A stretch of 64,000 bases of DNA, from NCBI GenBank assembly GCA_002428985.1, contig DIYL01000054.1:248001-312000 (forward strand). The letters are read 5' to 3'. Origin of the DNA: Anaerolineales bacterium UBA6055 (GTDB lineage: Bacteria > Chloroflexota > Anaerolineae > Aggregatilineales > Phototrophicaceae). Position 1 is the stretch's first letter. Each line of letters opens with the position of its first letter. A model generated the notes under the pieces. It searched no databases and was not told where the DNA came from. It saw nothing but the letters and a program-made list of their open reading frames with translations. Made by a program: the position numbers and the translations under genes. Of the stretch, positions 1 to 9,213 are shown one piece after another.

Positions 1-2
1 AT

Positions 3-2273
3 CAGATTCCGGAAACACCATTTACTCGAGGTGATGTCGGTGTCGCGATGGAAGCATTGAATCGCGTCTGGTTGATTAATCCATTCGATATGACATTTGA
101 TACTGACGGAAATCCAATTGTATCAGATGCATCCGGTAATGGTGTTGCAATACAGACATTATCCGGTAAAACACGATTTTTTCATCGTTTTGCCAATCTT
201 GAAAACCCTGATTCATTCAAACCAATTGAAGCTGTGCCCACAGGTATTACGCGGGTTGATGACGAATACTATGTGACATTATTTGGTGGGTGTCCCTATC
301 CTGCGAATTCAGGGCAGTTGGTTGCTATTGATACAGAGCGGAATCAGCGTACAGTCGTCAATAACTTAAGTATGCCAATTGATGTAGTAATCGATACAGA
401 TGGCACAGTGTGGATACTCGAATTTGGGACATTTGCTGATGATGGATCCTGTTTTTCTGGAATGGGATACGAATCGGAAACTGGCCGATTAAGCCGACTT
501 CATCCTGATGGAACACGTGAAATTGTTGTTGAAGGCTTAGATTTCCCCGGTGCTATCCTCCCACTAGCAGATGGTAGTTTACTCGTGACTGAAATTTTTG
601 CGGGGCGTGTACTACAAATTCAACAGACGGAAGATGTTGCTAGCGCAAATCATATTTCGTTAACAACAGAAGAAGACAGTGGTAGACCTCAGATGTGGCG
701 GTTCGAAAATGTCGCGCAGGAAGTCGGTTTAGATTTTGAACATGAAGCATTCGTCAACTCATTTGATACGGGAACAGGCGAAATTGACCATATGGCAATG
801 ATGGGTGCAGGATTATGTTGGATTGATTATGACAAAGACGGTTGGCTTGATTTATATTTAGTCAATAGTTATGCTGATCACGAGTATGATTATTGGCAAG
901 ACCAACAAAGCTTTCCCACTAATGCTTTGTATCAAAATCAAAACGGTCAATTTGTTGATGTCAGTCAACAATCTGGAACAGATTTGGTCATGCAAGGCAA
1001 TGGATGTGTTGCCGCAGATTTCAATAACGACGGATGGGACGACATCTATATTACAGCTTTTGGCGATAATGCACTCCTGTATAACAATGGGGATGGTACG
1101 TTTACAGAGGGCGCACATGATGCCAACATCGCTTCGGCTGAATGGAATAGTGCAATTGCCGTTGCCGATTTGAATGCAGATGGGTGGTTGGATTTATTTG
1201 TGGGCGGCTATATTGACCTCGGCAATAAAATACCAAACCCAGTTGGCGCATTTCCACAAGATTATTACGGTATTCCCGATAGATTATTTCTCAACAACGG
1301 GACATCAGATAATGAGCAAGTCACATTTACAGAAGTGGCACGAGAAGCGGGATTACTCATTGATGAACGGACACTTGGCGCCATTTTCACAGATGTTGAT
1401 AATGATAACGATCTTGACCTATATATAGCCAATGATGGTGAACCCAATCGCCTATACATCTATGAACCGACAGATAGTGACCTTGGTTTTCAACTAGTCG
1501 ATACATACAACACTTCAAATGTAGATGATCGTGGTAGTGGCATGGGGGTTGCGAGTGGTGATTGGACAGGTGACGGATGGACAGATTTGGTCGTCACAAA
1601 TTGGGATGTTGAACTCAATGCAATTTATCGCAATCAAACAGCAGATATAGGGTATGTCAACTTCGAATATGCGACATTTCGTATCGGATTGCGAGGACTT
1701 GGCAACAATATCACAGGCTGGGGCGTACACTTTGCCGACTTTGACCACGATAACGACCTTGATTTACTCACAGTTAATGGCCGTGTCCCAATTCTAACGC
1801 CAGAGACAGATGCGGAATGGGTACGCCTCTATACAAATCAATTGGCCGAAAGCCAAATAGATGAGTTTCGTGATTGGACATCTGTAGTTGGTTTGCGTCA
1901 GGTTGGCGGGTTGATGGCAAGAGGGAGTGCAATTGCGGACTACGATAATGATGGCGACCTTGATCTTGCGATTAATCAAATTAGTGGGGCAGTCGTCCTA
2001 TTAGAAAATATCGCCCCACAAGGAAATTGGCTCATGCTTAATTTTGAAGATTATCAACCAGGCATTCATGTCGCATTAACATTAGCAGATGGTCGCACCT
2101 TACATCGAGAAACATATATCGGCAGTAGTTATCTGGCTAGTGAAGATATCCGTATTCATTTCGGTCTTGGGGAAATTGATTTTATCCCCGAGATTACAGT
2201 GACTTACCCATCAGGGCACACACAAACCATGACCGATATTACTGCCAATCAAGAGATAGTGATAAATCCCTAA
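3..2273 (+). CDS. ScyD-like / FG-GAP (VCBS) / ASPIC-UnbV protein, 5' end outside window
   Basis: The frame is open from the left edge, so the start is missing; the first internal ATG is at 48. About 755 residues are visible. Counting from that ATG, residues ~20-210 resemble the ScyD/ScyE beta-propeller segment (repeated 'DTDGTVWILEFG'-type blades). Residues ~225-640 carry several FG-GAP/VCBS calcium-binding loops of the D-x-D-x-D-G type, such as DYDKDGWLD, DFNNDGWDD and DYDNDGDLD. Residues ~650-741 match the ASPIC/UnbV C-terminal domain. Such proteins are normally secreted beta-propellers, often of the CRTAC1 type, with no established reaction. The gene converges on the hydroxyacid dehydrogenase, whose stop is 25 bases away. 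The family call is secure; the function is unknown. Confidence 0.85.
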   Translation, partial: QIPETPFTRGDVGVAMEALNRVWLINPFDMTFDTDGNPIVSDASGNGVAIQTLSGKTRFFHRFANLENPDSFKPIEAVPTGITRVDDEYYVTLFGGCPYPANSGQLVAIDTERNQRTVVNNLSMPIDVVIDTDGTVWILEFGTFADDGSCFSGMGYESETGRLSRLHPDGTREIVVEGLDFPGAILPLADGSLLVTEIFAGRVLQIQQTEDVASANHISLTTEEDSGRPQMWRFENVAQEVGLDFEHEAFVNSFDTGTGEIDHMAMMGAGLCWIDYDKDGWLDLYLVNSYADHEYDYWQDQQSFPTNALYQNQNGQFVDVSQQSGTDLVMQGNGCVAADFNNDGWDDIYITAFGDNALLYNNGDGTFTEGAHDANIASAEWNSAIAVADLNADGWLDLFVGGYIDLGNKIPNPVGAFPQDYYGIPDRLFLNNGTSDNEQVTFTEVAREAGLLIDERTLGAIFTDVDNDNDLDLYIANDGEPNRLYIYEPTDSDLGFQLVDTYNTSNVDDRGSGMGVASGDWTGDGWTDLVVTNWDVELNAIYRNQTADIGYVNFEYATFRIGLRGLGNNITGWGVHFADFDHDNDLDLLTVNGRVPILTPETDAEWVRLYTNQLAESQIDEFRDWTSVVGLRQVGGLMARGSAIADYDNDGDLDLAINQISGAVVLLENIAPQGNWLMLNFEDYQPGIHVALTLADGRTLHRETYIGSSYLASEDIRIHFGLGEIDFIPEITVTYPSGHTQTMTDITANQEIVINP

Positions 2274-2298
2274 TTAGTAGCACAAATAATGTAGCAGA

Positions 2299-3321
2299 TT
2301 AGTACATCAATTTTGTATCTAGAACATTTCGCATCGGCTGATCATTGAGGTAGGCTTTTAGATTCTCAATAAAAATCTCGGTTATCTTACGGTTTTCACT
2401 ATCAGCAGTGCTGGCAGAATGTTGACTAATAATGACATTGGGTATGTCCCACAGAGGGTCGTTTTCTGGTAGTGGTTCAACCGCAACCACATCCAATGAC
2501 GCACCTGCCAGATGTCCATCATTCAATGCAGCAATCATCGCAGGCTGATCGATGACAGCTCCTCGTGCGATATTGATAATGACTGCACCTTGTTTTAGCA
2601 ATCGAATCCGTTCAGCAGTAATCATGCCTTCAGTTTCAGGAGTGTGTGGGGTTGCCAACACTAAGTAATCCACATCAGGCAATAACGAGTCAATATCGTC
2701 TGGTGCATAGAGTTTATCCACATTATCAACAGTCTTAGTAACATCGCGCCGTGTACCAATGACATTCATATTGAAGAATTTGCAAACAGTCGCTACATCA
2801 CGTCCAATCCGACCCAATCCGATAATACCAGCCGTTTTGCCCTCAAGTTCAGTGTTACCAAAGCGTTGCCATTTACGTTCAGCTTTTGCTTGTTCAATCA
2901 ACGGATAATTTTTTGCAAACATAATCATCGACATGATACAGAATTCAGCTAAGGGTCGTGCATGCACACCACTCGCCGTCGTGAAAATCCAGTCGGTCTT
3001 TTCAGCGTATCCCATACGATGAACAAACTGCCCAATCCCTGCGCTAGTCGCTTGTATCCACTTCAAATTTGGGGCGAGTTCAGGTAGATCATCGCGGTGG
3101 GTATGGTCAAAGTCAAATAAAATATCTGCTTTCGCCAGCAATTGGCGCCATTCGGCTTCCTGCGCGGGCGTACGCTCAATGCGCGAAGTATGATCAGCTA
3201 TAAACCGAGGCGCACCGATTAAATCCGGTCGATAAATCACCTCAACTTCGGGTACTTCTTGTTTGACGCGTTCCACATATTCAGGTTCGAGATAAGATGC
3301 AATGAGGACAACTTGTGTCAT
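2299..3321 (-). CDS. D-2-hydroxyacid dehydrogenase
   Basis: 340 aa, the usual length for D-isomer-specific 2-hydroxyacid dehydrogenases, which interconvert 2-keto and D-2-hydroxy acids with NAD(P)H. The nucleotide-binding loop GLGRIG is at residues 168-173. The catalytic triad is complete: R253 in NIARGAVID, E282 in VEPLPENDPLW and H301 in ISQHSAS. The N-terminal half is divergent, as in the GhrA/ghrB-like branch, so the substrate cannot be named. It is the last gene of the leftward unit and starts 42 bases after the DppC-like permease, so it probably acts on a product of the imported compound. Glyoxylate/hydroxypyruvate reductase is one alternative. Confidence 0.88.
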   Translation of the reverse strand: MTQVVLIASYLEPEYVERVKQEVPEVEVIYRPDLIGAPRFIADHTSRIERTPAQEAEWRQLLAKADILFDFDHTHRDDLPELAPNLKWIQATSAGIGQFVHRMGYAEKTDWIFTTASGVHARPLAEFCIMSMIMFAKNYPLIEQAKAERKWQRFGNTELEGKTAGIIGLGRIGRDVATVCKFFNMNVIGTRRDVTKTVDNVDKLYAPDDIDSLLPDVDYLVLATPHTPETEGMITAERIRLLKQGAVIINIARGAVIDQPAMIAALNDGHLAGASLDVVAVEPLPENDPLWDIPNVIISQHSASTADSENRKITEIFIENLKAYLNDQPMRNVLDTKLMY

Positions 3322-3362
3322 GAAAACTCCATTTTTTGTTGATTGAATAGTAGTAGCTGTAA

Positions 3363-4238
3363 TTATAGTTTGAGGCGTGGATCAAGAATATCGCGTAAGC
3401 CATCACCCAATAAATTAATCGCCAAAACAGTGATCATAATAGCAAGTCCAGGATAGGTTGTGACCCAAGATGCAACACGAATAAATTCACGGCCTTCATT
3501 CAGCATTAATCCCCATTCGGGATTAGGTGGCTGTTGACCTAGTCCAAGGAAACTCAACGCAGCACCTGCAATAATTGCACCTGCCACACCATTCGTCGTC
3601 ACAACAATAATGGGTGCGAGCACATTTGGTAATATATGTAAGGTCATAGTACGCCATGATGACGCGCCTAATGCTTGGGTCGCCACAATATAATCAAATT
3701 GTTTAATCGATAGGGTGCTTCCACGTACAACACGCGTATACACCGGAATTGATGATACGCCGACCGCAATCATCACATTCTGTAACTCACGCCCGAGTAC
3801 TGCGATAATCACCAACGCAAGTAAAATACCGGGGAATGCTAACATCATATCTATTAAGCGCATGATGACCGTATCAACCCATCCGCCGAAATAACCTGAT
3901 GCGAGCCCGAGTAGCACACCTAATGTCGCCCCAATCGCAACTGAGAAGATACCGACTTGTAAGGAAACTTGCCCACCATACAAAATACGTGTAAAAATAT
4001 CACGCCCAAGGTTATCTGTCCCTAAAATGTATTGTTCGTTTGGGGGTAATAAACGATCACGTCGGAACTGTTCTGTAGGTTCATATGGCGCAATCACCGG
4101 AGCAAGCAGAACCATAACCACAATCACACTGAGAACGATCGATCCCACCATTACATTGCGTGAACGTACGAAGCGTTTCAAAAAACGTGTAATCTGACTA
4201 TCTTGTTTGAGTTCAAGAGACTTAGGTGTATTAGACAT
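3363..4238 (-). CDS. ABC transporter permease, DppC/OppC type
   Basis: 291 aa inner-membrane permease of a peptide/nickel-type (PepT family) importer. It has an N-terminal membrane helix at ~28-50, the family motif GTDNLGRDIFTRILYG at ~73-88 and about five further helices. The EAA-type loop lies around 'ATQALGASSWRTM'. Its start overlaps the end of the DppB-like gene by 8 bases, so the two are translationally coupled. It should pair with the DppB-like permease and the binding protein upstream. No ATPase gene (DppD/DppF) is present anywhere in the window, so the transporter must borrow one or have it encoded elsewhere. Confidence 0.9.
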   Translation of the reverse strand: MSNTPKSLELKQDSQITRFLKRFVRSRNVMVGSIVLSVIVVMVLLAPVIAPYEPTEQFRRDRLLPPNEQYILGTDNLGRDIFTRILYGGQVSLQVGIFSVAIGATLGVLLGLASGYFGGWVDTVIMRLIDMMLAFPGILLALVIIAVLGRELQNVMIAVGVSSIPVYTRVVRGSTLSIKQFDYIVATQALGASSWRTMTLHILPNVLAPIIVVTTNGVAGAIIAGAALSFLGLGQQPPNPEWGLMLNEGREFIRVASWVTTYPGLAIMITVLAINLLGDGLRDILDPRLKL

Positions 4239-5154
4239 AACGGATTCGTGGGTCCACCAGAGCGTAAATTATATCAACAATAATATTGACGAATACATAA
4301 ACAAGCGCAATAAATAGAGTTGTGCCTTGTACCAGTGTGAAATCTTTCTGTAAAACAGCCTCGACATACATCTGACCAATACCAAGACGTGCAAAGATCG
4401 TTTCCGTCAGAACGGCACCACTCAACATATTACCCAGCATTAGCCCAATAACGGTAATGACTGGAATCAGCGCATTCCGCAACACGTGTTTGCCAATGAC
4501 AGTTAATTCGGTGATCCCCTTAGCTCGTGCTGTCATCACAAAATCTTGATTTAGCACCTCTAACATACTTGAACGTACCATACGTGCTAATGACCCAGCA
4601 GATACTAATGCTAGAGCAAATGCAGGCATAATCAAACGATCCACACCACCTTGTCCAATTGCAGGCAACCATTTTAATTGTACGGCAAATAATAAAATCA
4701 ATAACAATGACGACCAATAAACCGGCATCGAGATACCAACAAGTGCCAATGTCATTGCAACGGTATCAATAATGGTGTTGTGATAGAGTGCAGCGATAAT
4801 ACCGATTGTAACACCCAGCGTCGTAGCAATAAATAATGCAGCAAATGCAAGCTCAATTGTCCATGGCAAGCGTGTCAAAATTTGGTCAGTAACCGGTACA
4901 TTGGTTTGTAAAGAGCGCCCTAAATCACCACGCAACGCGTTCCACATATAACTGATATATTGCTCATGTAATGGGCGATTTAAGCCCATGTCTTCACGTA
5001 CCCGTTCTAATAACTCTGGCGTACTACGCTTATCACCAAGAAAAACCTCAGCAGGGTCGCCAGGTGTAAGGTGCAACATCAAAAACACAGCTATAGTCAC
5101 GAGTATAATTGTTGGAATAGCTTGTATGAGGCGGCCGACAAGGTATTTAAACAT
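4231..5154 (-). CDS. ABC transporter permease, DppB/OppB type
   Basis: 307 aa. The N-terminus has the family signature (MFKYLVGRLIQAIPTIILVT) and a 'HLTPGDPAEVFLG' periplasmic segment. The 'ARAKGITELTVIGKHVLRNALIPV' region is the coupling-helix loop and the C-terminus ends in 'DPRIRYV', typical of the family. About six transmembrane helices are visible. It lies between the substrate-binding protein gene (77 bases upstream, with a perfect hairpin in the gap) and the DppC-like permease (8-base overlap). The substrate is not readable; oligopeptides, nickel, glutathione and sugar-derived compounds all use this family. Confidence 0.9.
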   Translation of the reverse strand: MFKYLVGRLIQAIPTIILVTIAVFLMLHLTPGDPAEVFLGDKRSTPELLERVREDMGLNRPLHEQYISYMWNALRGDLGRSLQTNVPVTDQILTRLPWTIELAFAALFIATTLGVTIGIIAALYHNTIIDTVAMTLALVGISMPVYWSSLLLILLFAVQLKWLPAIGQGGVDRLIMPAFALALVSAGSLARMVRSSMLEVLNQDFVMTARAKGITELTVIGKHVLRNALIPVITVIGLMLGNMLSGAVLTETIFARLGIGQMYVEAVLQKDFTLVQGTTLFIALVYVFVNIIVDIIYALVDPRIRYV

Positions 5155-5186
5155 AACGAATGCGCCTTACATTTTATGCAGAGATA

Positions 5187-5210
5187 AGGGACAAGGATTA
5201 CCTTGTCCCT
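5187..5210 (-). terminator. Perfect hairpin between binding-protein and permease genes
   Basis: AGGGACAAGG (5187-5196), a 4-base loop, then CCTTGTCCCT (5201-5210): a perfect 10-bp stem. It sits 21 bases past the stop of the binding-protein gene and 33 bases before the DppB start. There is no U-tract on the transcribed strand, so full termination is unlikely. An mRNA-stabilising or partially attenuating hairpin that keeps the binding protein more abundant than its permeases is the better reading. Confidence 0.7.
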
Positions 5211-5230
5211 ACTTTAACACACTTTATAAC

Positions 5231-6841
5231 TTAGCCACCAATTGATGCAGCGTAGAAGTTCGGGATGAAACCACCACCAAGGATTGTTACGCCAGCAACA
5301 TCAGGTGTACTTGCGAACAAAACAACAGGATCGTTGAAGAATGCCATAATTGCTTCGTCAGCGATTTTTTGTTGAATTTCTGCATATGCTGCAGCACGGG
5401 CTTCAAGGTCACCAATACCAACAGCTCCATCAATCATCATATCCATTTCTTCATTTACATAGTTGTTACGGTTGGTACCGCCACCTGCATTTGAAGAGTG
5501 ATACAGTGTACGGAAGACGCCATCTGGATCTGTTTGTGTGTCCCACCATTGTTGCGTGTTGTGTTCACCAGCACGTACAACTTCTAGATATGCTGCAATA
5601 TCAGCAATGTTCAATTGGAAATCAATACCGATCGCGCTCAAATCTTCTTGTACGAATTGGGATGTCGCAACATTTAATGGACGATCTGGTGCCCAGTGAG
5701 CGATTGTTAATGTTTCGCCGTCACGTTCACGGAAACCTGTTTCTTCATTCAGAACCCAACCAGCTTCGTCAAGGATTGCTGCAGCCGCATCTGGATCATA
5801 TGGTAGTTGTTGACAGTAGACATCTGTCCAACCAAACATAATGCTTGTCAATGCGCTACATGCTGGTTTACCAAGACCTTCGTAAACGATGTCTTGCATA
5901 ATTTCAACATCAATTGCTTGAACAATTGCTTGGCGAACTGCTAATTCATCGGTTGGTGCTTTTTGTTGGTTGAACATCAAGGAGTAACCGTGTCCAGCTT
6001 GGTCGAATTGCGACAAAATGAAGTCTTCACTTTCGTCAATCCGTTGTACATCAAGTCCGGGTACGGAATCGATCATATCCACTTCACCACTTTCGAGTGC
6101 AGCAAGGCGGGTTGATGGTTCAGTAATCAATTTAAAGACAAGGCGATCAAGGCTAGTAGGACCGGTCATGCCAAATACGTCTTCAGAACCCCAGTTATAG
6201 TCAGGATTTTTGACGAGAACAACTTCTGAATCAGGTGTATAGGATTCAAAGATGAATGGACCTGTACCAACGATACCAGAGAAACCCCAGTCTTCACCCA
6301 GTTCTGCAACCGCAGTAGGGGATACAGGACCCAATTGTGGATGTGAGAGACCATCTAAGAAGGCAGCATTTGGTGATGAGAAACGTACAGTAATTGTGTA
6401 TTCATCAATCACTTCAGATTCCATGTATGGACCAATAAAGCTGAATGCCATCTGTGAGTTTGTTTCAGGATCTACGATACGGTCAAATGTAAATTTGACA
6501 GCTTCTGCGTTGAATGGTGTACCATCGTGGAATGTCACATCATCACGAAGCATAAAAGTATATTCAGTTGCATCTTCGTTGACTGTCCACTCTGTTGCGA
6601 GTGAAGGATGGAATGTTCCGAGTGGTTGCTGTTTTACAAGTGTATCAAATACATGGCCGACCATGATTTCGACACCAGAAAAAGTTGTTGCGCCGGGATC
6701 AAGTGTATCGACCGTAAAACTCAACCCAAAATTCATCACCATTTCGTCGTCTTGCGCGAACATAGGTGTGGCAAGCAATGTCAGTAATAATACAATACTG
6801 ACCCATAAAGAAAGTCTTTGTGGAGCATGAGGTTGCTTCAT
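5231..6841 (-). CDS. ABC transporter substrate-binding protein, SBP_bac_5 (peptide/DppA) family
   Basis: 536 aa, the normal length for family 5 extracellular binding proteins. Residues 1-29 form a signal peptide with a basic start, a leucine-rich core and cleavage likely after 'PMFA'. There is no lipobox cysteine, so the mature protein begins near QDDEMV without a lipid anchor. The domain shows the family landmarks: 'TLDPGATTFSG', 'LATEWTVNEDATEYTFMLRD', 'VTFHDGTPFNAEAVKFTFDR' and 'VGTGPFIFESY'. The start is supported by an AGGGGA ribosome site at about 6849-6854. It is the first gene of the leftward unit and delivers ligand to the DppB/C permeases. The ligand is unknown. Confidence 0.92.
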   Translation of the reverse strand: MKQPHAPQRLSLWVSIVLLLTLLATPMFAQDDEMVMNFGLSFTVDTLDPGATTFSGVEIMVGHVFDTLVKQQPLGTFHPSLATEWTVNEDATEYTFMLRDDVTFHDGTPFNAEAVKFTFDRIVDPETNSQMAFSFIGPYMESEVIDEYTITVRFSSPNAAFLDGLSHPQLGPVSPTAVAELGEDWGFSGIVGTGPFIFESYTPDSEVVLVKNPDYNWGSEDVFGMTGPTSLDRLVFKLITEPSTRLAALESGEVDMIDSVPGLDVQRIDESEDFILSQFDQAGHGYSLMFNQQKAPTDELAVRQAIVQAIDVEIMQDIVYEGLGKPACSALTSIMFGWTDVYCQQLPYDPDAAAAILDEAGWVLNEETGFRERDGETLTIAHWAPDRPLNVATSQFVQEDLSAIGIDFQLNIADIAAYLEVVRAGEHNTQQWWDTQTDPDGVFRTLYHSSNAGGGTNRNNYVNEEMDMMIDGAVGIGDLEARAAAYAEIQQKIADEAIMAFFNDPVVLFASTPDVAGVTILGGGFIPNFYAASIGG

Positions 6842-6904
6842 GTCATTTCCCCTAACTAACAGTGGATAAGTTATGCAATAATGTTATTTATGATGGTGAT
6901 TACA

Positions 6905-6933
6905 TTGACAATTGACCAATAAACTACTAAAAT
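6905..6933 (+). promoter_or_regulatory. Predicted sigma-70 promoter for the deacylase unit
   Basis: TTGACA (6905-6910), a 17-base spacer, then TAAAAT (6928-6933). Transcription would begin near 6940, just before the palindrome at 6951, which is a repressor position. It faces the deacylase gene at 7053. Confidence 0.65.
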
Positions 6934-6950
6934 ATTAATTGAAATAGTTG

Positions 6951-6962
6951 ATTGTCGACAAT
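6951..6962. promoter_or_regulatory. Candidate GntR/FCD operator
   Basis: ATTGTCGACAAT is a perfect 12-bp palindrome with the GT-N2-AC core typical of FadR-subfamily (FCD) GntR repressors. It lies in the divergent gap between the binding-protein gene (minus) and the deacylase gene (plus), about 11-22 bases past the predicted plus-strand start of transcription. The FCD regulator encoded at 9214-9903 is the obvious candidate to bind it. Binding is inferred. Confidence 0.55.
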
Positions 6963-7052
6963 ATACCATCGACATAGATTATATTGTGCAGGTTACCGAA
7001 TGTCAACAAATTCAGTAATTATACTTACTCAATAATCATCAGGTACATCAAA

Positions 7053-7988
7053 ATGGCTCAATTAACAACAAAAATCCGTTGGCATAAGCATCCGATTCCA
7101 GCAACATCGGCATTTGGATATGCAGATTTAACAATCGGTGACGTAAGCAATGGCTCACCTCGTATGTTAATCACAGCAGGCATCCACGGAGATGAGGGGC
7201 CATGGGGTGCATGGGCAATCCAAAAAGCACTGGAACGTATTGATGAAAGTGAACTACAAGGTAGTATCCGTATAATTCCAGTTACAAATCCACTTGCCAT
7301 GCAAGTAGATAAACGCAACGCACCTGTTGATCAATTGGATCTAAATCGGGCATTCGCTGGCAATCCTACGGGATCATACACAGAACAAGTCGCCCATATG
7401 CTTGTTGAACACGGGCTAGCAGATGTCGATTATGTTATCGATTTACATGGTGGTGGTAGTTGGTGTGTTAATGCTTTTGTATTCGAAATGGATGGTGGAC
7501 GTGATTTATCTTTATCATTTCCAGCACCATTTATTGTCAAAGCGCCATCACGAGATGTAACACTTACAGGGTATGCCAAATCAAAAGGATTAACAGTAGC
7601 AGCAGTCGAGATGGGTGGGCGCAGTCAATTTGAAGCCGCTTGGTCAGATAAGATTGCAGATGGTTTATTCCGTGCATTAGTTAAAGTAGGTATCGTTAAC
7701 CCCAAAACACAACCAAGCGAGATTGATGCCCCTATCCCAGTTGAATCGACATCTGTTTTACGCCCAATGTCTGGTGGTATTTTTATGCCCGAAGTTGAAG
7801 CGAGCTACATAGGTAAAATTGTTGAGAAAGATACATTACTGGGAAAACTTATCCATCCAATGACACAAGAAACAATAGAAGAATTCCGTGCACCATTCGA
7901 TAAAACAGCACTGATGTTACTACGCCCGTTTGTTGCACAACTTGAAGGCGGAGCAATGACTTACGTCGTGTCCCAGCCAATTGAATAA
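7053..7988 (+). CDS. Succinylglutamate desuccinylase/aspartoacylase-family zinc deacylase (M14-like)
   Basis: 311 aa from the ATG at 7053. An in-frame TTG at 6984 would add 23 residues without homology and is rejected. The zinc-ligand pattern of the AstE/AspA branch of carboxypeptidase-like metalloenzymes is present: 'AGIHGDEGPWGA' (H and E) near the N-terminus, and the third ligand in 'YVIDLHGGGSW' at ~130. 'VEMGGRSQFE' contains the probable general-base glutamate region. These enzymes hydrolyse N-acyl amino acids and similar amides. The gene is the first of a rightward pair with the Gfo/Idh/MocA enzyme and faces a peptide-type importer, so deacylation of an imported amide is plausible. Confidence 0.85.
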   Translation: MAQLTTKIRWHKHPIPATSAFGYADLTIGDVSNGSPRMLITAGIHGDEGPWGAWAIQKALERIDESELQGSIRIIPVTNPLAMQVDKRNAPVDQLDLNRAFAGNPTGSYTEQVAHMLVEHGLADVDYVIDLHGGGSWCVNAFVFEMDGGRDLSLSFPAPFIVKAPSRDVTLTGYAKSKGLTVAAVEMGGRSQFEAAWSDKIADGLFRALVKVGIVNPKTQPSEIDAPIPVESTSVLRPMSGGIFMPEVEASYIGKIVEKDTLLGKLIHPMTQETIEEFRAPFDKTALMLLRPFVAQLEGGAMTYVVSQPIE

Positions 7989-8016
7989 TATATTTGAACG
8001 ATTTAGGAGTAGACAT

Positions 8017-9156
8017 ATGCCAGACAAATTGCGAGTAGGAGTCGTTGGTGCAGGACGCTGGTCACGCAGTGCACACTTACCGGGTTTCCAAAGATCACCG
8101 CATTGTGATGTTGTTGCAATTTGCGACTTAAACGAAGATATGGCGAAAGAAGCCGCTCAACAATTTGATATTGAAGATGTGTATACCGATTACGAAAAAA
8201 TGCTCCAACGAGACGATATTGATGTTATTGATGTCTGCACCCGTGGCGGAATTGGGGACAAAAACAACCATGAGCCGCTTGCATTTGCAGCAGTCCAAGC
8301 TGGGAAACATTGCTTATGTGAGAAGCCGGTTGCCCATGATTACAAAAGTACATGGAAAGCCCATGAATTAGCAACAGACAAAGGATTAAAAACCAAAGTA
8401 GGTCTTACATTTCGTTATGCACCATCGATGCAATACATGCGCGACCTTATTGCTGAGGGTTTTGTAGGTGATCCATATATTTTTAACGGATATGAGCAAA
8501 ATTCACAGTTTATCAGTCCAACCGAACCCGTTACGAAAGTTGATCTGATTCCTGAAACTGAAAATGAAGAAATCAAAGTCTCGTCTATCGAAGGATATGG
8601 TGCACCGATTATTGATCTCAGTTTGTGGTTTGTCGATAGCCCGCTTAAGAGTCTCGTGGGTTTACTCTATAATTTTGTTCCTTACCGAACCATGCCAAGC
8701 GGGGACAAAATCCGCACAAATATTGACGACGGTGACACCTATATTGGCGAATATAAAAATGGTGGATTTTGTACGATTCAATCAAGCTATGTAACCGTCA
8801 ATAGTTATCCCGGATTAGAGGCGCGTCTATATGGCTCACAAGGTGCATTAATTTGCCGGTTAGGTGCAGAATTAGAACATCAAGAAGTGCTCCGTAAATC
8901 AACTAGTCCGAATGCACATGAAGTCGAATATGTCGAAGTCGATATTCCAGACAAATATTATCCCCCGGGATATACCCCCGGTGAGCCATGGCCAGCAATG
9001 TTCTATGCCAATCTCGTGCACAATTTTATGGAAGAAATTGTGAATGATACTGAGGAAAATCAGGGGAATTTTGCGCAAAGTGCAATGGTGCAAGAAATTA
9101 TCAATGCCGTAGAACTCTCACATCGCGAACGTCGCTGGGTCGATTTGCCACTATAG
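8017..9156 (+). CDS. Gfo/Idh/MocA-family oxidoreductase
   Basis: 379 aa from the ATG at 8017. This start has an AGGAG ribosome site at 8005-8009; an upstream TTG at 7981 overlaps the deacylase gene and lacks one. The N-terminal Rossmann fold carries GVVGAGRWSRSAHLPGF, and the family motif 'CEKPVAHD' follows at ~90-100. The C-terminal alpha/beta domain is present. These enzymes oxidise or reduce sugars, inositols and related polyols with NAD(P). It is co-transcribed with the deacylase. The substrate is not readable from sequence. Confidence 0.9.
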   Translation: MPDKLRVGVVGAGRWSRSAHLPGFQRSPHCDVVAICDLNEDMAKEAAQQFDIEDVYTDYEKMLQRDDIDVIDVCTRGGIGDKNNHEPLAFAAVQAGKHCLCEKPVAHDYKSTWKAHELATDKGLKTKVGLTFRYAPSMQYMRDLIAEGFVGDPYIFNGYEQNSQFISPTEPVTKVDLIPETENEEIKVSSIEGYGAPIIDLSLWFVDSPLKSLVGLLYNFVPYRTMPSGDKIRTNIDDGDTYIGEYKNGGFCTIQSSYVTVNSYPGLEARLYGSQGALICRLGAELEHQEVLRKSTSPNAHEVEYVEVDIPDKYYPPGYTPGEPWPAMFYANLVHNFMEEIVNDTEENQGNFAQSAMVQEIINAVELSHRERRWVDLPL

Positions 9157-9213
9157 CAAACTTCAGACGCTAACAGTCAAATAACAGAACCGAGCACAAA
9201 CCACCCGATTATA

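Noticed and set aside
5350..6830. Long plus-strand ORFs antisense to the binding-protein gene (5350-5841 and 6252-6830)
   Set aside because: Both are shadows of the well-supported minus-strand binding protein; composition is low-complexity and lacks domains.
6984..7052. TTG-initiated N-terminal extension of the deacylase
   Set aside because: The 23 extra residues look non-homologous and polar; the ATG at 7053 begins the recognisable domain and lies downstream of the predicted promoter and operator.
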